Of a DNA stretch of 5,833 nucleotides, positions 4,173 through 5,833 are shown one piece after another (position 1 is the first letter of the stretch; the number at the start of each line of letters is the position of its first letter). The notes under the pieces are model-generated. The model searched no databases, was not told the DNA's origin, and was given only the letters and a program-made list of their open reading frames with translations. The DNA comes from LLD-282 sp964395835 (lineage in GTDB: Bacteria; Pseudomonadota; Gammaproteobacteria; Berkiellales; Berkiellaceae), in contig CAYNBJ010000012.1 of NCBI GenBank assembly GCA_964395835.1, positions 1 through 5,833 of the forward strand. Reading direction: 5' to 3'. Position numbers and translations under genes: made by a program.

Positions 4173-4715
4173 ATGATACGTTCGGCATTGATAATAGCTT
4201 CCGTTTTATTTCTTGGGCTTTTTAACTTCGCAAATGCTGCTGATCCGATTACTGAATCTGGTAAGCCTGATAGGAAAAGCGTTAGATATTTTTGGTCATC
4301 TACAGTAGAGAATGCAGTAAATTCTGGTGTGCCATACTTTTCAACCCATGAAAATGAAATGTATGAAATAAAAGGGTACATGCAACAAAATACCGAGTTA
4401 ACAGCTACGGTTAATTCGGCATATGAAAATTGGGGATTTGTTGTAATCAATGCTGAAAATGCGCATATATACAACGAGTTCTTTGAGCTGTTTCTTCCAA
4501 GAATGCAAGATGTCATGTATGAACATGCAAATACCAATGGAATTTTGATTGATGAGCAAACCTACAATCTAGCAATTCAGATTGTGAATGAGCATAGTTC
4601 AATTGATGATCCTGGATTTGTAAGTCTAAAAAATAAATTAGTTAATGATTTGAATGTGTTGAAAAACCAAAATTATTCTGCCGTTAGAGCATGGTTTAGA
4701 GGTGAGCTGTACTAA
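4173..4715 (+). CDS. Secreted 180-aa protein, second copy
   Basis: Same protein as at 903-1445, with signal peptide cleaved after Ala22, no cysteines, and start codon abutting the upstream stop. No amino-acid difference between the copies, as expected for one physical gene. Confidence 0.8.
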   Translation: MIRSALIIASVLFLGLFNFANAADPITESGKPDRKSVRYFWSSTVENAVNSGVPYFSTHENEMYEIKGYMQQNTELTATVNSAYENWGFVVINAENAHIYNEFFELFLPRMQDVMYEHANTNGILIDEQTYNLAIQIVNEHSSIDDPGFVSLKNKLVNDLNVLKNQNYSAVRAWFRGELY

Positions 4716-4731
4716 TTTATAAATAAATTTA

Positions 4732-4756
4732 AGCATTTTTTTTGTAGATAAATGCT
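4732..4756. terminator. Weak convergent terminator hairpin, second copy
   Basis: AGCATTT/AAATGCT stem as at 1462-1486, between the cargo operon and rep. Confidence 0.4.
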
Positions 4757-4790
4757 GTTAATTTTCACAAAGTTCGGCTAGCCATTTAAG

Positions 4791-5480
4791 CTAAATATCC
4801 ATTTTCAATTGGTTGCTTTGCTTAAACTCAAATACCAGGGCTGCAACAGTTCGACCTTTTTTTATGGTATCAAACTTAATTATTAGGTCGCTGCGCTGGT
4901 TCAATTCATCGATGGCGGGCTTGATTACGTCACGATTCAGAACTTTGAACTCAGAGTATTTATCCGATATACCCAAAGCTGATTTGAAATCTTCGAGATA
5001 TATAACACGCTCACCAGTCGCATTAAATTTCATGAGCAGTTCATACAGCCTAATGGAATGTCCTGATTGCAAGCTGGCTATGTTACGCAGCTTGTAGGTA
5101 GTAAACCGGCTTTTAAGTTGGCAGATATAACGAAGAATTCTGTCTGACCAAATTATTCTAATCGCACCTTCTCCTTTGAGTTTTTTTGCTTTCTCCTGAA
5201 CCCAATACAACTCAATTTCGTCGTCACCTTCATGTAAAATTATGCTGGACTTGAACAAGGCATCAGCCGCTTTATAAAGCTCCCTGTGGGCGTTTTTAAT
5301 ATCGATACCCATTAACTCAGAAAACTCTGAGGCTGTCAGCGTTACTTCCTTCTGCGGCGTAGCGTCAGGTCGAGAATCTATTTTACCTAAGCATGCCAGA
5401 ACCAGCTTTTGAGCTTGAACGTTTAGCTTGTAACTCGCATCAATCAGGTTGTTCGATTTAGCTACTGATAGGTTATTCAT
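4791..5480 (-). CDS. rep: Rep_3-family replication initiator, second copy
   Basis: Identical 229-aa initiator to that at 1521-2210, with both winged-helix regions intact. Two intact rep genes and two origins in one molecule would be unusual unless it is a multimer of the same plasmid, which supports reading the window as one 3270-bp replicon. Confidence 0.95.
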   Translation of the reverse strand: MNNLSVAKSNNLIDASYKLNVQAQKLVLACLGKIDSRPDATPQKEVTLTASEFSELMGIDIKNAHRELYKAADALFKSSIILHEGDDEIELYWVQEKAKKLKGEGAIRIIWSDRILRYICQLKSRFTTYKLRNIASLQSGHSIRLYELLMKFNATGERVIYLEDFKSALGISDKYSEFKVLNRDVIKPAIDELNQRSDLIIKFDTIKKGRTVAALVFEFKQSNQLKMDI

Positions 5481-5508
5481 AGTGCTTTGAGTGAGTTTGT
5501 TTAGTTAA

Positions 5509-5529
5509 CTCACCTTACAGTAAGGTGAG
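5509..5529. promoter_or_regulatory. Rep operator inverted repeat, second copy
   Basis: CTCACCTTAC-A-GTAAGGTGAG, as at 2239-2259. Confidence 0.7.
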
Positions 5530-5541
5530 AATTACTTCAAT

Positions 5542-5657
5542 ATCTACTCACCCTTACCTGTGAATTCCACCGTAAATTTCCTCACCTAAAAAAAGCGATT
5601 TACCGTAAATCCCCTCACCTAAAACGTAGAATTTACCGTAAATCTACTCACCCTATC
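5542..5657. repeat. Iteron array, second copy
   Basis: Full units begin at 5569, 5602 and 5635 (33-bp step), with the partial unit at 5542-5554, as in the first copy. Confidence 0.85.
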
Positions 5658-5694
5658 TCTCTGCAAGCCTTGTGTGGCGCAGTCTCCAGAGGGC

Positions 5695-5737
5695 TTAAAA
5701 ACAAGAAAGAAAATAAACAAGAAAGATTAAAAAGGAA
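5695..5737. other. AT-rich unwinding element, second copy
   Basis: AAACAAGAAAGA repeats at 5699-5710 and 5715-5726. Confidence 0.6.
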
Positions 5738-5743
5738 TTCGCC

Positions 5744-5752
5744 TGTGGATAA
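5744..5752 (-). promoter_or_regulatory. DnaA box, second copy
   Basis: Exact TGTGGATAA, as at 2474-2482. Confidence 0.8.
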
Positions 5753-5786
5753 CTGGCAATTTTGATGAAAAATTTGAAAGAAACAG

Positions 5787-5833
5787 CCCCTCTTAGGGGG
5801 CGATGCCCCCTGCCGGCCCTGCCCGCGCTTCGC
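5787..5833. repeat. GC-rich hairpins beside the origin, second copy, cut by window end
   Basis: CCCCT-CTT-AGGGG and AGGGGGC-GAT-GCCCCCT (5795-5811) are whole. The TGCCGGC hairpin has only its left arm and part of the loop before the window stops. Confidence 0.6.

Larger units (their letters stand above)
3271..5833. repeat. Second copy of the 2563-bp stretch
   Basis: This repeats 1-2563. It stops in the loop of the GC-rich hairpin that is whole at 2541-2573, so the right end is also an arbitrary cut. Identity this complete is what circular over-assembly or a recent head-to-tail multimer produces; an old duplication would have diverged. Confidence 0.95.

Overview
The window is a small cryptic plasmid read about 1.8 times around. 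Positions 1-2563 recur as 3271-5833, so the repeat unit is 3270 bp. All reading frames recur unchanged at +3270, and the two copies match wherever I compared them by eye. Either a circular 3270-bp replicon was over-assembled, or this is a tandem multimer cut short. Everything in 2564-3270 appears once; everything else appears twice.

The replicon is theta-type and iteron-controlled. It carries a 229-aa Rep_3-family initiator on the minus strand. Upstream of it lie an inverted-repeat operator, iterons at 33-bp spacing, an AT-rich stretch with a 12-bp direct repeat, and an exact DnaA box. The Rep family, the consensus DnaA box, the sigma70-like promoters and the AT-rich genes fit a gammaproteobacterium. 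I cannot name a genus. No relaxase, partition, resistance or recognisable toxin-antitoxin gene is present.

The cargo is a compact three-gene module. A four-helix membrane protein (450-902) is followed with no gap by a secreted 180-aa protein (903-1445). A 52-aa GTG-start gene (203-361, minus strand) is transcribed divergently. The two promoters overlap in about 40 bp, so they probably interfere with each other, and the small gene ends in a bidirectional terminator. I do not recognise a family for any of the three. Their arrangement suggests one co-regulated envelope-directed system.

The stretch 2500-3270 has no convincing gene but is full of DNA structure: GC-rich hairpins, a 31-bp near-perfect palindrome, a 20-bp inverted repeat around 80 bp, and four tandem 12-bp repeats next to a perfect 12-bp hairpin. 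Just 3' of that hairpin, on the minus strand, is TGGGGTGTGGTG. From memory this is the core of the F-plasmid nic region. The layout of direct repeats, hairpin and nic is that of an origin of transfer. My leading hypothesis is that this plasmid lacks a relaxase but carries an oriT resembling those of MOBF conjugative plasmids, and is mobilised in trans.
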